A stretch of DNA of 64,000 nt from a virus: the IMG/VR virus record IMGVR_UViG_3300032177_000002, positions 1 to 64,000 of that record; one strand, written 5' to 3'. The notes under the pieces were generated by a model. It was given only the letters and a program-made list of their open reading frames with translations, was not told the origin of the DNA and did no database searches. The position numbers and the translations under genes were made by a program. This document shows, one piece after another, positions 8,784 to 16,695 of the stretch; position 1 is the stretch's first letter, and the number at the start of each line of letters is the position of its first letter.

Positions 8784-8865
8784 AGGGCAGCTCCTACACT
8801 ACAGTGATTCTGCTGTCAATCCAGTAACTTGTATCATCGATTTCCTTTTTATTCTAAAAAGTTAA

Positions 8866-9819
8866 CTACCAAGGAAGGATGCGCGTATCTGACAAGATGC
8901 CATTTATCTGTTGGTTCATGTGGTCCACTTCGTTTTTAACCAGCTCCTGAAAAGATCCCCGGCTTATATCCGCAGTTATGCCATTAGGGTAAGTTACGGC
9001 TCTTGAGGAGGTTATTAGAGCACCGTAACCATCCTTATTAAAGCATGGCAGAACTTGCGTAGCAGTAACCCCTTGAGCATCGTACCCTGGTACTAAAAAT
9101 AAGGTTTTTGGCATGATGCCTCGTAATCTTTGCGTATGCTTTGGTACTTGTGCGTTAACTACCGCCCCAACAGAGGAGTAGTTCCTGGAACTTATAGAAT
9201 AATTGCTAAGTGAGTTTACTTGCATTCCAATACGTTCGAATACCATGGTATTCCCATCTTGTAATACAGCTTCTTGTATATCATTGACTGACTCACAAGA
9301 TGTTTTTACTAACACGAATATACCTTTCGCATCTCTTTTAACGTATTCCAGATACGGTGTAATACTTTTTAAGCCTAAGTATGGACTAACCGTTATTGCG
9401 TCTGCATTGAATACCGTAGTTAACTTGTCATCTATAGCTATAGATCCTAAGTGCCCTCTAGCATAAGCGCTTGCTGAATGCGGTACGTCCCCGCGTTTTA
9501 TATCTTCAATTACTATCAAGCCTTTTGCTTTTGCGTATCTTATAGTGAGTAGTAATGAAAAAATACCTTCTGTTCCGTATTGTTCATAAAATGCAATATT
9601 CGGTTTTACTGCTGGCACAAGGTTAGCTACGGTATCTATAATGCAACAATTAAACGAAATTATAGCGTCACCGATTGCCCTAGTAGTTCTACCTAAATTT
9701 GTGCTACGGAAAACTTTAGGTATCATTGAGTATTCTGGATCAAGCCCTACTACTACGTAACTTTTTTTGGCATCTATTGCGTTCAATAGGTGATCTGCGA
9801 ATGTACCTACGCTATTCAT
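8866..9819 (-). CDS. pyrF: Orotidine 5'-phosphate decarboxylase (type 2)
   Basis: Converts OMP to UMP, the last step of de novo pyrimidine synthesis. The 317-aa TIM-barrel protein has the class signature IEDIKRGDVPHSASAYA with the catalytic Asp/Lys pair at D106-K108 and D111; the Thr/Ser-rich stretch after KRGD and the length fit the type 2 (longer) PyrF group. AAAGGAG precedes the ATG at 9819. AT-rich like the phage, not like the neighbouring island. It is the most distal gene of the minus-strand run and converges on carB. Confidence 0.95.
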   Translation of the reverse strand: MNSVGTFADHLLNAIDAKKSYVVVGLDPEYSMIPKVFRSTNLGRTTRAIGDAIISFNCCIIDTVANLVPAVKPNIAFYEQYGTEGIFSLLLTIRYAKAKGLIVIEDIKRGDVPHSASAYARGHLGSIAIDDKLTTVFNADAITVSPYLGLKSITPYLEYVKRDAKGIFVLVKTSCESVNDIQEAVLQDGNTMVFERIGMQVNSLSNYSISSRNYSSVGAVVNAQVPKHTQRLRGIMPKTLFLVPGYDAQGVTATQVLPCFNKDGYGALITSSRAVTYPNGITADISRGSFQELVKNEVDHMNQQINGILSDTRILPW

Positions 9820-9837
9820 TGCTTTTGCTCCTTTGGC

Positions 9838-10803
9838 TTATTTTTCTCTAAAGTTGTTATCTACCTTAGAATTCTCCCACATAGTCTCTACCTTAGAATT
9901 CTCCCACATAGTCTCTACCTTAGAATTCTCCCACATAGTCTCTACCTTAGAAGTCCCACACATACTCACTACCTTAGAATTCTCCCTCATAACTTCTACC
10001 TTAGAGCTCCCCATCATAGCCTCTACCTTAGAATTCTCCCACATAACCTCTACCTTAGAAGTCCCACACATACTCACTACCTTAGAGTCCACCCACATAC
10101 CCTCTACCTTAGAATTCTCCAGCATAGTCTCTACCTCAGAATTCCCCAGCATAGTCTCTACCTTAGAAGTCCCACGCATACTCACTATCTTAGAGTTCCC
10201 CATCATAGCCTCTACCTTAGAATTCTCCCACATAACCTCTACCTTAGAATTATCCCACATAACTCCTACCTTAGAATCTCTTTCTATAGCCCATATTTTA
10301 GAGTTCTCCCACATAACCCCTACCTTAGAACTCCCCCGCATAGTTTCTATCTCGGAATTCCCCTTCATAACCCCTACCTTAGAACTCCCCCGCATAGCTT
10401 CTACCTTAGAATTCCCCGTCATGTATTGAATTCTACAATTATTGACATCCTTAACTTCAGCTCCATCAAGAAGGATATAACATCCATCTTGAAGGGTTTC
10501 TCGTTTGTCCTGAACAAACATACCAGAAATGATTGTCCATAACTTATTCTTTATAATTTCCACACTAAGCCACTCTGGGATATTCGATTTATCAATACTT
10601 AAATTCCAATTATGGATATCGTTTAAATTTTTGGTAGGATCTATAGGGATAAATTCGACCCTACAAGATTTTTCTAAATAGAATCCTTTTTCATCGTCTA
10701 CTAAATTATGCTTTTTTATGAGTTCCTCATGTCGATCAGGATATCCGGGATCCCAAATAATGTCTAAATTTTTTAACACAATGGTACTCAGAAAGTTACA
10801 CAT
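9838..10803 (-). CDS. Nonapeptide-repeat protein with unknown N-terminal domain, 321 aa
   Basis: Starts at 10803 behind AAAGGAGAAT. Residues 1-129 form a non-repetitive domain (FLSTIVLKNLDIIWDPG, later VEFIPIDPTK). From about residue 130 to near the end it is built of about 21 copies of a 9-residue unit, consensus (G/E)NSKVExM(W/R/M), alternating small polar, Lys-Val and Met positions. Such regular short repeats normally form a beta-solenoid. The period of 9 recalls RTX beta-rolls, but the Asp/Gly calcium ligands are missing. It sits directly upstream of pyrF. Function unknown; a binding or structural role is inference. Confidence 0.85.
   Translation of the reverse strand: MCNFLSTIVLKNLDIIWDPGYPDRHEELIKKHNLVDDEKGFYLEKSCRVEFIPIDPTKNLNDIHNWNLSIDKSNIPEWLSVEIIKNKLWTIISGMFVQDKRETLQDGCYILLDGAEVKDVNNCRIQYMTGNSKVEAMRGSSKVGVMKGNSEIETMRGSSKVGVMWENSKIWAIERDSKVGVMWDNSKVEVMWENSKVEAMMGNSKIVSMRGTSKVETMLGNSEVETMLENSKVEGMWVDSKVVSMCGTSKVEVMWENSKVEAMMGSSKVEVMRENSKVVSMCGTSKVETMWENSKVETMWENSKVETMWENSKVDNNFREK
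9859..10416 (-). repeat. 27-bp tandem repeat array (about 20.7 copies)
   Basis: Perfectly phased 27-bp units encode the nonapeptide repeats. The three or four copies nearest 9859 are almost identical; the copies towards 10416 have diverged, suggesting recent expansion at one end. The repeat carries no stop codon in several frames, which creates long spurious frames on the opposite strand. Confidence 0.95.
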
Positions 10804-10806
10804 TTT

Positions 10807-11037
10807 TTATTCTCCTTTGTTTTCATCACAGTATTCTATCTCGCATAATTCCCCTATAGGAGTACTTTTGGCGCAGTCAAATAGAGCTTCTAATCTAGCT
10901 TCCTTTTCTTCCTTCCCCCATCCATAGGTATAGCTAGTTTTGCTGATAGCTAAGCATACGTAATGCTGGCTCCTAATAGATTCGGAGCAAAAAATAGGGT
11001 ACATGTTAATTAAAGCAGCTAACATAATTGATTTCAT
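10807..11037 (-). CDS. Small putative secreted protein, 76 aa
   Basis: The ATG at 11037 lies behind AAGGAGAAACAC and overlaps the preceding stop as ATGA. The N-terminus is hydrophobic (residues about 4-17) and may act as a signal peptide or anchor. The rest has a YGWGKEEKEARLEALFDCAK segment followed by two more cysteines (ELCEIEYC). The aromatic-Gly, Ala-rich helix and Cys spacing recall DUF4189-type small exported domains, but this is a weak match. It is followed after 3 bp by the nonapeptide-repeat gene. Confidence 0.65.
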   Translation of the reverse strand: MKSIMLAALINMYPIFCSESIRSQHYVCLAISKTSYTYGWGKEEKEARLEALFDCAKSTPIGELCEIEYCDENKGE

Positions 11038-11333
11038 GTGTTTCTCCTTTTTACCTCTTCTTTATGCTGTTGAAGTATAAGTTCCAAAATATGCTTAGCG
11101 TTATACTTATACCAACGTTTTTCTGCTACCGGTAATTTCGTATAAACTGTTTGTGTTACGGTCGATATACGTTGCCAATCAGCTAAATTCATTACCAGTT
11201 CTGATTTGCTACTCCCTATACCTTTAGGTGTAATATGCCGTAATACTTGGTTTGTGTTGGCAGCAACTATATCGTGTACGTACTCTGCTAATATATCAAT
11301 AATCTTGTTTGTTTCAACGAAATTTTTTCCCAT
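11034..11333 (-). CDS. Hypothetical protein, 99 aa
   Basis: Starts at ATG 11333 with AAGGATAAC upstream; its stop overlaps the next ATG (ATGA). Predicted all-helical and soluble, basic at the C-terminus (HKEEVKRRNT). No motif is recognised. It lies between a winged-helix-like gene and a small exported protein in a block of small genes downstream of the replication helicases. Confidence 0.65.
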   Translation of the reverse strand: MGKNFVETNKIIDILAEYVHDIVAANTNQVLRHITPKGIGSSKSELVMNLADWQRISTVTQTVYTKLPVAEKRWYKYNAKHILELILQQHKEEVKRRNT

Positions 11334-11362
11334 CAGTGTTATCCTTGTTTTACCTGTTTGGT

Positions 11363-11629
11363 TTACTTTTTTTTGTACCCGCTTCTGTACACTTGCGCAT
11401 TGCTAAATACGACTCGGCTTATTACTGTTTCTCTTTTTCTTTGCCCTTTCTTTTCTACTAGATTCTTAGATATCAACCGTTCCAGTAAATACCAAATTTT
11501 GTCATGTTCTCCTCCATTTGTTACATGCGGTGCTATATCCTGTATAGTTTTCCATGCGTCATAACTTAATGCATTTAAAATTTGTGATGTACGTATTTTT
11601 GCTACACTCAATTCTTCTTTACTTGGCAT
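11363..11629 (-). CDS. Small winged-helix-like protein, 88 aa
   Basis: I prefer the ATG at 11629 over the in-frame GTG at 11641, which lacks a ribosome binding site. The pattern ILNALSYDAWKTIQDIAPHV, then WYLLERLISKNLVEKKGQRK and a basic tail (VYRSGYKKK) fits a compact winged helix and parallels the plus-strand protein at 943-1242. A transcriptional regulator is plausible. It belongs to the small-gene block after the primase-helicase. Confidence 0.65.
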   Translation of the reverse strand: MPSKEELSVAKIRTSQILNALSYDAWKTIQDIAPHVTNGGEHDKIWYLLERLISKNLVEKKGQRKRETVISRVVFSNAQVYRSGYKKK

Positions 11630-11680
11630 TATAAATAACACTTCATTAGTACCATTTTACATTTAAGTATTATACTTTAA

Positions 11681-11956
11681 TCAGTCTATTAAGCAGTATA
11701 CACTTATGTATGTTGTTAATAGTAATACAACAGATAATCCTAATATTAAACTTGGCCAAATTTGGTTGCTGTTATTTTTTGTATCTGTTGGATCTTCTGG
11801 TTTATCCTTTTTTACATAAACTGGCGAATACAAGTCATCAAGTAAATGTATTAATGCATTTTTAGTTTTTGTATTTGATGCCAAATAATACGAATTCCAT
11901 ATAGCTTGACGTATACTATTAACCTCATTTATACTTATAAAATTTATGGTATACAT
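11681..11956 (-). CDS. Small membrane protein with C-terminal anchor, 91 aa
   Basis: The ATG at 11956 follows AAAGGAGAAG, so the eight residues encoded upstream are probably not translated. The N-terminal about 60 residues are soluble and helical; a single hydrophobic segment (IWPSLILGLSVVLLLTTYI) near the C-terminus would anchor it in the membrane with a very short tail. No family is recognised. It lies immediately downstream of the primase-helicase. Confidence 0.65.
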   Translation of the reverse strand: MYTINFISINEVNSIRQAIWNSYYLASNTKTKNALIHLLDDLYSPVYVKKDKPEDPTDTKNNSNQIWPSLILGLSVVLLLTTYISVYCLID

Positions 11957-11972
11957 AGCTTCTCCTTTTTGT

Positions 11973-13724
11973 TTAAACAATTTCGTTTACTGGTCTATCT
12001 TCCCAATCGTAAAATATCGATCCTGCACCGTTATAGTAAAGTAAGCATTCTCCACCACCTCGAAATCTAGCTGCATCAACTCGTACTAAAGTCTTAGATT
12101 CTAAAACTTCTAAATCTGAAGTACCGGATATGCCGGTATCTGCTAATCCTGCTGCTGTCGTATTACGGTGCAGCAGGATTATTTGATCTGCATCTGCAGC
12201 AGGCGCCGCTGAATCCTTTATATCATCGTGTCGTATAATTCTGTCACCCTGAATTTTTCGCGGTTGAGCTATAAGCAATGTTACCATCTTTAATTCTTCA
12301 CTAAGAAGTTTGAATGCACGAGTTACTTGCCCTATTTCTGTCGTTATATACTGCAGTGATCTGCATAAAAAATGCAAGTTATCGAATACGAATAACGCTA
12401 CTCCGTATCGCTTTACAATCTCGCGTACCCTACTAATGATTATATCTATTTTAAAGTTTCCTCCCCAGTCAGGATCAGCAAAGTAAAGTGGTTGTTTCCT
12501 CAAGAAGTATCCTGTCATAGTAAAATCTATAGAACTAAGTGCATCTATTTCTTTTTTTCTGACTATGGCTGTAACCTTTCTCGCCAACTGTTCAGTATTC
12601 ATCTCCATACAATAAACTAATGTTGGGATATCTTGTGCGCTGTTATGTTGTGCTACATTCATTGCCCATGTAGTTTTTCCAACTTTAACTCTTGCCGATA
12701 AAATCACTAAATCTCCAGGTTGCCAGCCGTTACCTAACAAACTATTTACAGCATGCCATGGTGTTATTATTCCTTGCGTAGTAATACCATCTCTGTCTTT
12801 ACATTGCTTTAATGCTTCAGTAATACTTATAACTCCGGATACTTCAAATTTAGTTGCCTTATTAAGTGATGTGTTTAGTTCTTGTGGGCCTACCCCTACA
12901 AGTACATCATTAGCATCATGCATTGGTAGTAGCACATTGAAGCATTTGTCAAACCCTAGTCTTCTCGCTATAGTTCTAGCACCTTGTTGTCCTACCAAAT
13001 CTGCATCTAATACAAGAGTTACTCTTTCCTTATCGGCTAGTTGATCGTACCATTCCGGTAAAAATGTATCTGCGCCACACGTTAAACTTACCACATTTGT
13101 TACCCCAGCTTGCCAAATAGACATAGCATCTATTTCTGCTTCAGCTATAAAGATCTCCGTGGTTTCACCCAACGCGTCTGCATTAAATATGACTGAAGCA
13201 GCCCCTTTTATCCTACGAAACTCTTTCCCTGGCGGTAAAGATCTAAACTTTACATTGTAACAAACGCCATTTATTATATGTGGTATTGTTATCCATAACT
13301 TCTTAAACTTCTTTTGTAATCCTAGCTTAAAGAAAGATATCGTATCCTTAGTTAAACCTCTGGATTCTATTAAGTATTGCATAGCCACTTTGTTATGGAT
13401 CAATTGCTTGGACCATTTATCTACCAAGCTCGTATCTACCGTTACGTTAGAAGTCTTCGTGCAAGGTATACCGCTTAACTGTGACGCAGATATTACTTTA
13501 CCGTTTAAGTCTCCTAGTTCTCTTTTTAACTTGTACAGATTACCTCTGGCATCACAATGCCAGCATCTGTAAACAGTTTTTTTGGCATGAATCCAGAATT
13601 TATACTCGTTGGTTCCACCTGGGCAAAATGGGCATTTTTTTATTGCTAAATTTCCATCATTTCTTGTTTTCCATTGCCATTTCTTTTTAATTAGATACTG
13701 TTTTAGTTCTGGCAGTATGTCCAT
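11973..13724 (-). CDS. T7 gp4-like bifunctional primase-helicase
   Basis: Replication protein that would prime and unwind DNA at the phage fork. 583 aa in three parts: an N-terminal primase zinc finger (C31, C34, C54, C57: CPFC...CWHC), a Toprim domain (IFIAEAEIDAM, then LVLDADLVGQQGA, about residues 185-275), and a C-terminal DnaB/RecA-like helicase with Walker A SARVKVGKTT (Lys350) and Walker B LFVFDNLHFL. This is the gp4/Twinkle architecture. The ATG at 13724 has AGAGG upstream. It follows an SF2 helicase gene on the same strand, making a replication block. Confidence 0.93.
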   Translation of the reverse strand: MDILPELKQYLIKKKWQWKTRNDGNLAIKKCPFCPGGTNEYKFWIHAKKTVYRCWHCDARGNLYKLKRELGDLNGKVISASQLSGIPCTKTSNVTVDTSLVDKWSKQLIHNKVAMQYLIESRGLTKDTISFFKLGLQKKFKKLWITIPHIINGVCYNVKFRSLPPGKEFRRIKGAASVIFNADALGETTEIFIAEAEIDAMSIWQAGVTNVVSLTCGADTFLPEWYDQLADKERVTLVLDADLVGQQGARTIARRLGFDKCFNVLLPMHDANDVLVGVGPQELNTSLNKATKFEVSGVISITEALKQCKDRDGITTQGIITPWHAVNSLLGNGWQPGDLVILSARVKVGKTTWAMNVAQHNSAQDIPTLVYCMEMNTEQLARKVTAIVRKKEIDALSSIDFTMTGYFLRKQPLYFADPDWGGNFKIDIIISRVREIVKRYGVALFVFDNLHFLCRSLQYITTEIGQVTRAFKLLSEELKMVTLLIAQPRKIQGDRIIRHDDIKDSAAPAADADQIILLHRNTTAAGLADTGISGTSDLEVLESKTLVRVDAARFRGGGECLLYYNGAGSIFYDWEDRPVNEIV

Positions 13725-13774
13725 AGGAACCTCTAGTTAATATTATCTGGATTTAACTGAAAACAAATGGCGTT

Positions 13775-15961
13775 TTAACTAATCTTGCGCCCTTTTTTTA
13801 TGATTGGTTCATGTTTTGTAGGAACAACAGCTTCCCCGTGAAATTTTTGGTACTGCAACTTTTTTATAGCACTAACTAGTAACTCTGTGGATCCTGCTCG
13901 AACAGGGTCATGCATACCTAGTACATGTGCTATCATGACTAATACCGGACGCTTCATTGCGTTTAATTGTTTATCAGAGTAAGGTAGTTCAGACCTAATT
14001 TGAGCGTGCTTCTCTGCTGTATCCCTTTCTTTTAAAGACATATTTTTTTGTCCTTGTTTAGCGGTGGTTTTCGGTTCTGCAATTTCTTCCTCCTCTTCCT
14101 CTTCCTCTTCCTCTTCCTCTTCTGTTTCCGGCTCCGCTTCCTCTTCCTCTTCTGTTTCCGGCTCCGCTTCCTCTTCCTCTTCTGTTTCCGGCTCCGCTTC
14201 CTCTTCCTCTTCCTCTTCCTCTTCCTCTTCCTCTTCCTCTTCCGCTTCCTCTTCCTCTTCTGTTTCCGGCTCCGCTTCCTCTTCCTCTTCTGTTTCCGGC
14301 TCCGCTTCCTCTTCCTCTTCTTCTACGTCTACTTTTATTTCTTCCTCCTCGTGATCTTCTTGAATTGGCTTGTATTTCGATGCGCAGTACGGACACAATG
14401 CAAGTTTGTCTATAATGTCACGAAAACATGCTCCGCAGCAGTACGAACCATACGTCTTGTTTTTTACCAATTCTCGTTTTATTAACCCTTCTAGTTTCTT
14501 TGTGTCCGATTTTGGTTGGACCGGGATTCCTAAGCTTTTACAGCCTATCTTTAACGTTTCTAAAGTCACTGCAATTTTCTCTGCCATTACTGGCTCCTTT
14601 GTTTGTTTGGCTACACGTACTTTGTAGCGCTTTTTTATATTACGCAATTTACGATACAAGGCCGGTACATTCCGGTCCCACAGGTAAAATAATCTGCTTT
14701 CTTTTCCTTCAAAAGGTCTAGATAATCTCCCACGCATCTGCCGAAATCTGTATAATTTCGTGTCTGCAGAAGCACATGTCATAACTCCTCTATCTAAAAT
14801 AGGAATATTTATGGCTTTCTCTGCTACGGATGTCCCAATAGCTACTTGGATCCCGCCGTTGTTTAACCCATTCTCAGCAGTATCGCATTCAGCTTTATTC
14901 TTTTTGCTTCCTATAAGTAGACCTACAGATACCCCCATACGTCTTAAATCTTTGGCTAATATATAGCAGTGTTTTATCCTATCACTCCATACTAAAATCT
15001 TATGTCCTTGCTTTGCTTCTCTAGCTACTAAATTTAGGGTAAGCTCATGCCTTTTCTTGTCTTCTATGAGTTCGTCTATCAACCCACACCAGTTCAAATC
15101 ATAACTACTGTATCTGTGTGATTTGAATGCAGTAGGGATCGCAACAATATCTACTTCGCACTGACCAATAGATCTTGCTAGCTTAAAACTTGTTGGTCCA
15201 AATGTGTCGTATAAAAGGAACTCCCTTCCGTCACGTCTACGCTCATCATCACTTGCCCCAATCCTAATAGCTGCAGGCAACGCATTTACAGTTTCCCTAA
15301 GTGTTCTGGCAGCGAAAAGCGAAACTTCGTCACAGATTACGCACCCAAATAGCATTCTTAATTCATCTAACCGGTTCCTAACCGATTGAACCATGCCTAC
15401 CGTGATCGGTTTCAACGATACTTTCGCAAAAGCGCCCCCAATGCCTCCTGCGGGCTCACCAGTCCATTTTAGAATTCTGTCTAGCCAAACCATTTGGTGT
15501 CGTTCTTGGCTCACCAAAATTAAAGTAGGCTGTTTAAAATGAAATGCTACTGCTAATAACATTTCTGTTTTACCACTAGATGTAGGTGCCCTTCCTACAG
15601 TCTGCTGCCGTTTAATCATGGTGGCTACCGGGACTTTCTGGTAATCCCTAAGTATTGCTGAATAAGCCATTTTTATTCTCGGTAACCAAAGTCTATTGTC
15701 GTTTATTTGATATGATACATCATTCTTTTTTAGTATAGTTACCACCTTGCTTATGCAACCACGCCACATAGATAATATGGCTGTACTCTCCGTATACGTA
15801 GTTATATGTTTGGTTAACCCTACTGTACTAAGCCCGTGCTTTTTATTGTATGTATACATAGGGTCTTTATAAGTACATGCGTTTCTTAGGTCTTCTATCG
15901 TCTGCTTAGGCAACTCATCTTTTATTAGGTTTACTGTACTGTCTATGTTTATGAGCGCCAT
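13775..15961 (-). CDS. Superfamily 2 helicase with Glu/Pro repeats and C-terminal DNA-binding-like domain
   Basis: 728 aa. Walker A in APTSSGKTE (Lys131), Walker B-type DEVS at 211-214 and motif VI QMRGRLSRP from 408 identify an SF2 helicase/translocase. A zinc ribbon (CCGACFRD...CPYC, about residues 500-525) follows. Residues about 541-627 are almost all Glu, with repeats of EEEEEAEPET. The final about 80 residues (YSDKQLNAMKRPVLVMIAHV...) resemble a SAP/Rho-N-like nucleic-acid-binding helix-extended-loop-helix. It probably acts in replication, repair or recombination. The acidic tract may be a flexible DNA-mimic linker (inference). Confidence 0.88.
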   Translation of the reverse strand: MALINIDSTVNLIKDELPKQTIEDLRNACTYKDPMYTYNKKHGLSTVGLTKHITTYTESTAILSMWRGCISKVVTILKKNDVSYQINDNRLWLPRIKMAYSAILRDYQKVPVATMIKRQQTVGRAPTSSGKTEMLLAVAFHFKQPTLILVSQERHQMVWLDRILKWTGEPAGGIGGAFAKVSLKPITVGMVQSVRNRLDELRMLFGCVICDEVSLFAARTLRETVNALPAAIRIGASDDERRRDGREFLLYDTFGPTSFKLARSIGQCEVDIVAIPTAFKSHRYSSYDLNWCGLIDELIEDKKRHELTLNLVAREAKQGHKILVWSDRIKHCYILAKDLRRMGVSVGLLIGSKKNKAECDTAENGLNNGGIQVAIGTSVAEKAINIPILDRGVMTCASADTKLYRFRQMRGRLSRPFEGKESRLFYLWDRNVPALYRKLRNIKKRYKVRVAKQTKEPVMAEKIAVTLETLKIGCKSLGIPVQPKSDTKKLEGLIKRELVKNKTYGSYCCGACFRDIIDKLALCPYCASKYKPIQEDHEEEEIKVDVEEEEEEAEPETEEEEEAEPETEEEEEAEEEEEEEEEEEEEEEAEPETEEEEEAEPETEEEEEAEPETEEEEEEEEEEEEEIAEPKTTAKQGQKNMSLKERDTAEKHAQIRSELPYSDKQLNAMKRPVLVMIAHVLGMHDPVRAGSTELLVSAIKKLQYQKFHGEAVVPTKHEPIIKKGRKIS
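14084..14325 (-). repeat. 30-bp/6-bp repeat tract encoding poly-Glu/Pro
   Basis: On the plus strand the tract is TTCCTC hexamers interrupted by five copies of TCTGTTTCCGGCTCCGC, giving 30-bp units that encode a 10-residue acidic repeat. It is low-complexity DNA prone to length change, and stop-free in other frames, which explains the spurious opposite-strand frames here. Confidence 0.9.
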
Positions 15962-16020
15962 TTTATTTTTCTGTAGTGTTAACTATTTTGTAGCTTATTT
16001 CGGGGATTATTTCAATAGGT

Positions 16021-16695
16021 TTATTTTATATTTTTTTGTTCCGTAGTACTACTACGTGTAGCTTTAGTCTGAGTAACTTTCTTACTAGTAGGCAATTTAC
16101 GTATATGGTTAAGCAGTTTTTTATTGATTTTCTTCTCTTTTTCTGAATTTAACTCTTCTCTAAGTGTGCCAGCCGTTTTAGGTGCAACTGTGAAATCACT
16201 ATTACTAAGTATGCGGTAGGTTGCGCGTTCTACTTCATTTTTAACCAAAATGGGTTGCTGCTGGATTACCGAGCGCATATTGTCAACTGCTACCGATACC
16301 TTATACGTGGTGATACCACACGTGCTAATAAGCCCTACTATAATAGTACTTGTACCTAAATACCACGCAATAATCTTACGTTTACCCTCAGCACGTTCTG
16401 CAAGAATCTGGGATATATCAGATGGATTATTATAAGTAACTGTTCTACTATTTTTTTGGTTATACGCCGTATCTTTTAAATCCGAGCATTGTTTAGACAG
16501 TTCTTCTCGTATCTCAATTATCGTTTTATTATACGACGCATTTTCTAATGTTCGAGTAATAACGCAATCATCTTTGCTAACTAGGTTATGTATACGATTC
16601 TTCACATAAATTAAATCTTCACATATGCTGTTTACCTTACCTCGAGTCTCTCCAATTTGTACGAGTATAGTTGTCAATTTATCATCAACACTCAT
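16021..16695 (-). CDS. Coiled-coil membrane protein, 224 aa
   Basis: Starts at ATG 16695, overlapping the previous stop as TAATG. The N-terminal half (residues about 1-95) is heptad-like and hydrophilic; one transmembrane segment (AWYLGTSTIIVGLISTCGI) lies near residues 118-136; the C-terminal about 85 residues are basic and Lys-rich. The layout resembles small phage membrane proteins near lysis cassettes, but no family is certain. It is the last gene of the putative lysis/membrane cluster before the replication genes. Confidence 0.72.
   Translation of the reverse strand: MSVDDKLTTILVQIGETRGKVNSICEDLIYVKNRIHNLVSKDDCVITRTLENASYNKTIIEIREELSKQCSDLKDTAYNQKNSRTVTYNNPSDISQILAERAEGKRKIIAWYLGTSTIIVGLISTCGITTYKVSVAVDNMRSVIQQQPILVKNEVERATYRILSNSDFTVAPKTAGTLREELNSEKEKKINKKLLNHIRKLPTSKKVTQTKATRSSTTEQKNIK

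Larger units (their letters stand above)
7398..8815 (-). other. GC-rich island of truncated foreign gene fragments
   Basis: Base composition jumps from about 25-30% GC just left of 7398 to about 60% GC, and returns to AT-rich near 8815. All recognisable pieces read on the minus strand: a 5-methylcytosine methyltransferase N-terminus, a DnaJ-type zinc protein, the N-terminus of an AAA ATPase cut before its Walker A motif, an unknown C-terminus and an adenine/cytosine-N4 methyltransferase-like fragment. Several pieces keep their ribosome binding site or an ATGA overlap with the next gene, as if a real high-GC operon had collapsed by internal deletions. A chimeric assembly or library artefact is the main alternative. 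Confidence 0.75.

Noticed and set aside
7439-8807. Long plus-strand frames over the GC-rich island
   Set aside because: High GC removes stop codons; the recognisable domains all read on the minus strand.
8845-8861. CTTTTT-ATTCT-AAAAAG hairpin after pyrF as a terminator
   Set aside because: Stem is six AT-rich pairs with little stability; not convincing as an intrinsic terminator.
9790-10542. Long plus-strand frames across the nonapeptide repeat
   Set aside because: Artefact of a stop-free 27-bp repeat; the minus-strand frame has the ribosome binding site, a non-repetitive N-terminal domain and continuous gene spacing.
14048-14485. Ser- and Phe/Leu-rich frames over the helicase Glu tract
   Set aside because: Shadows of a low-complexity repeat; the helicase frame has conserved motifs on both sides.
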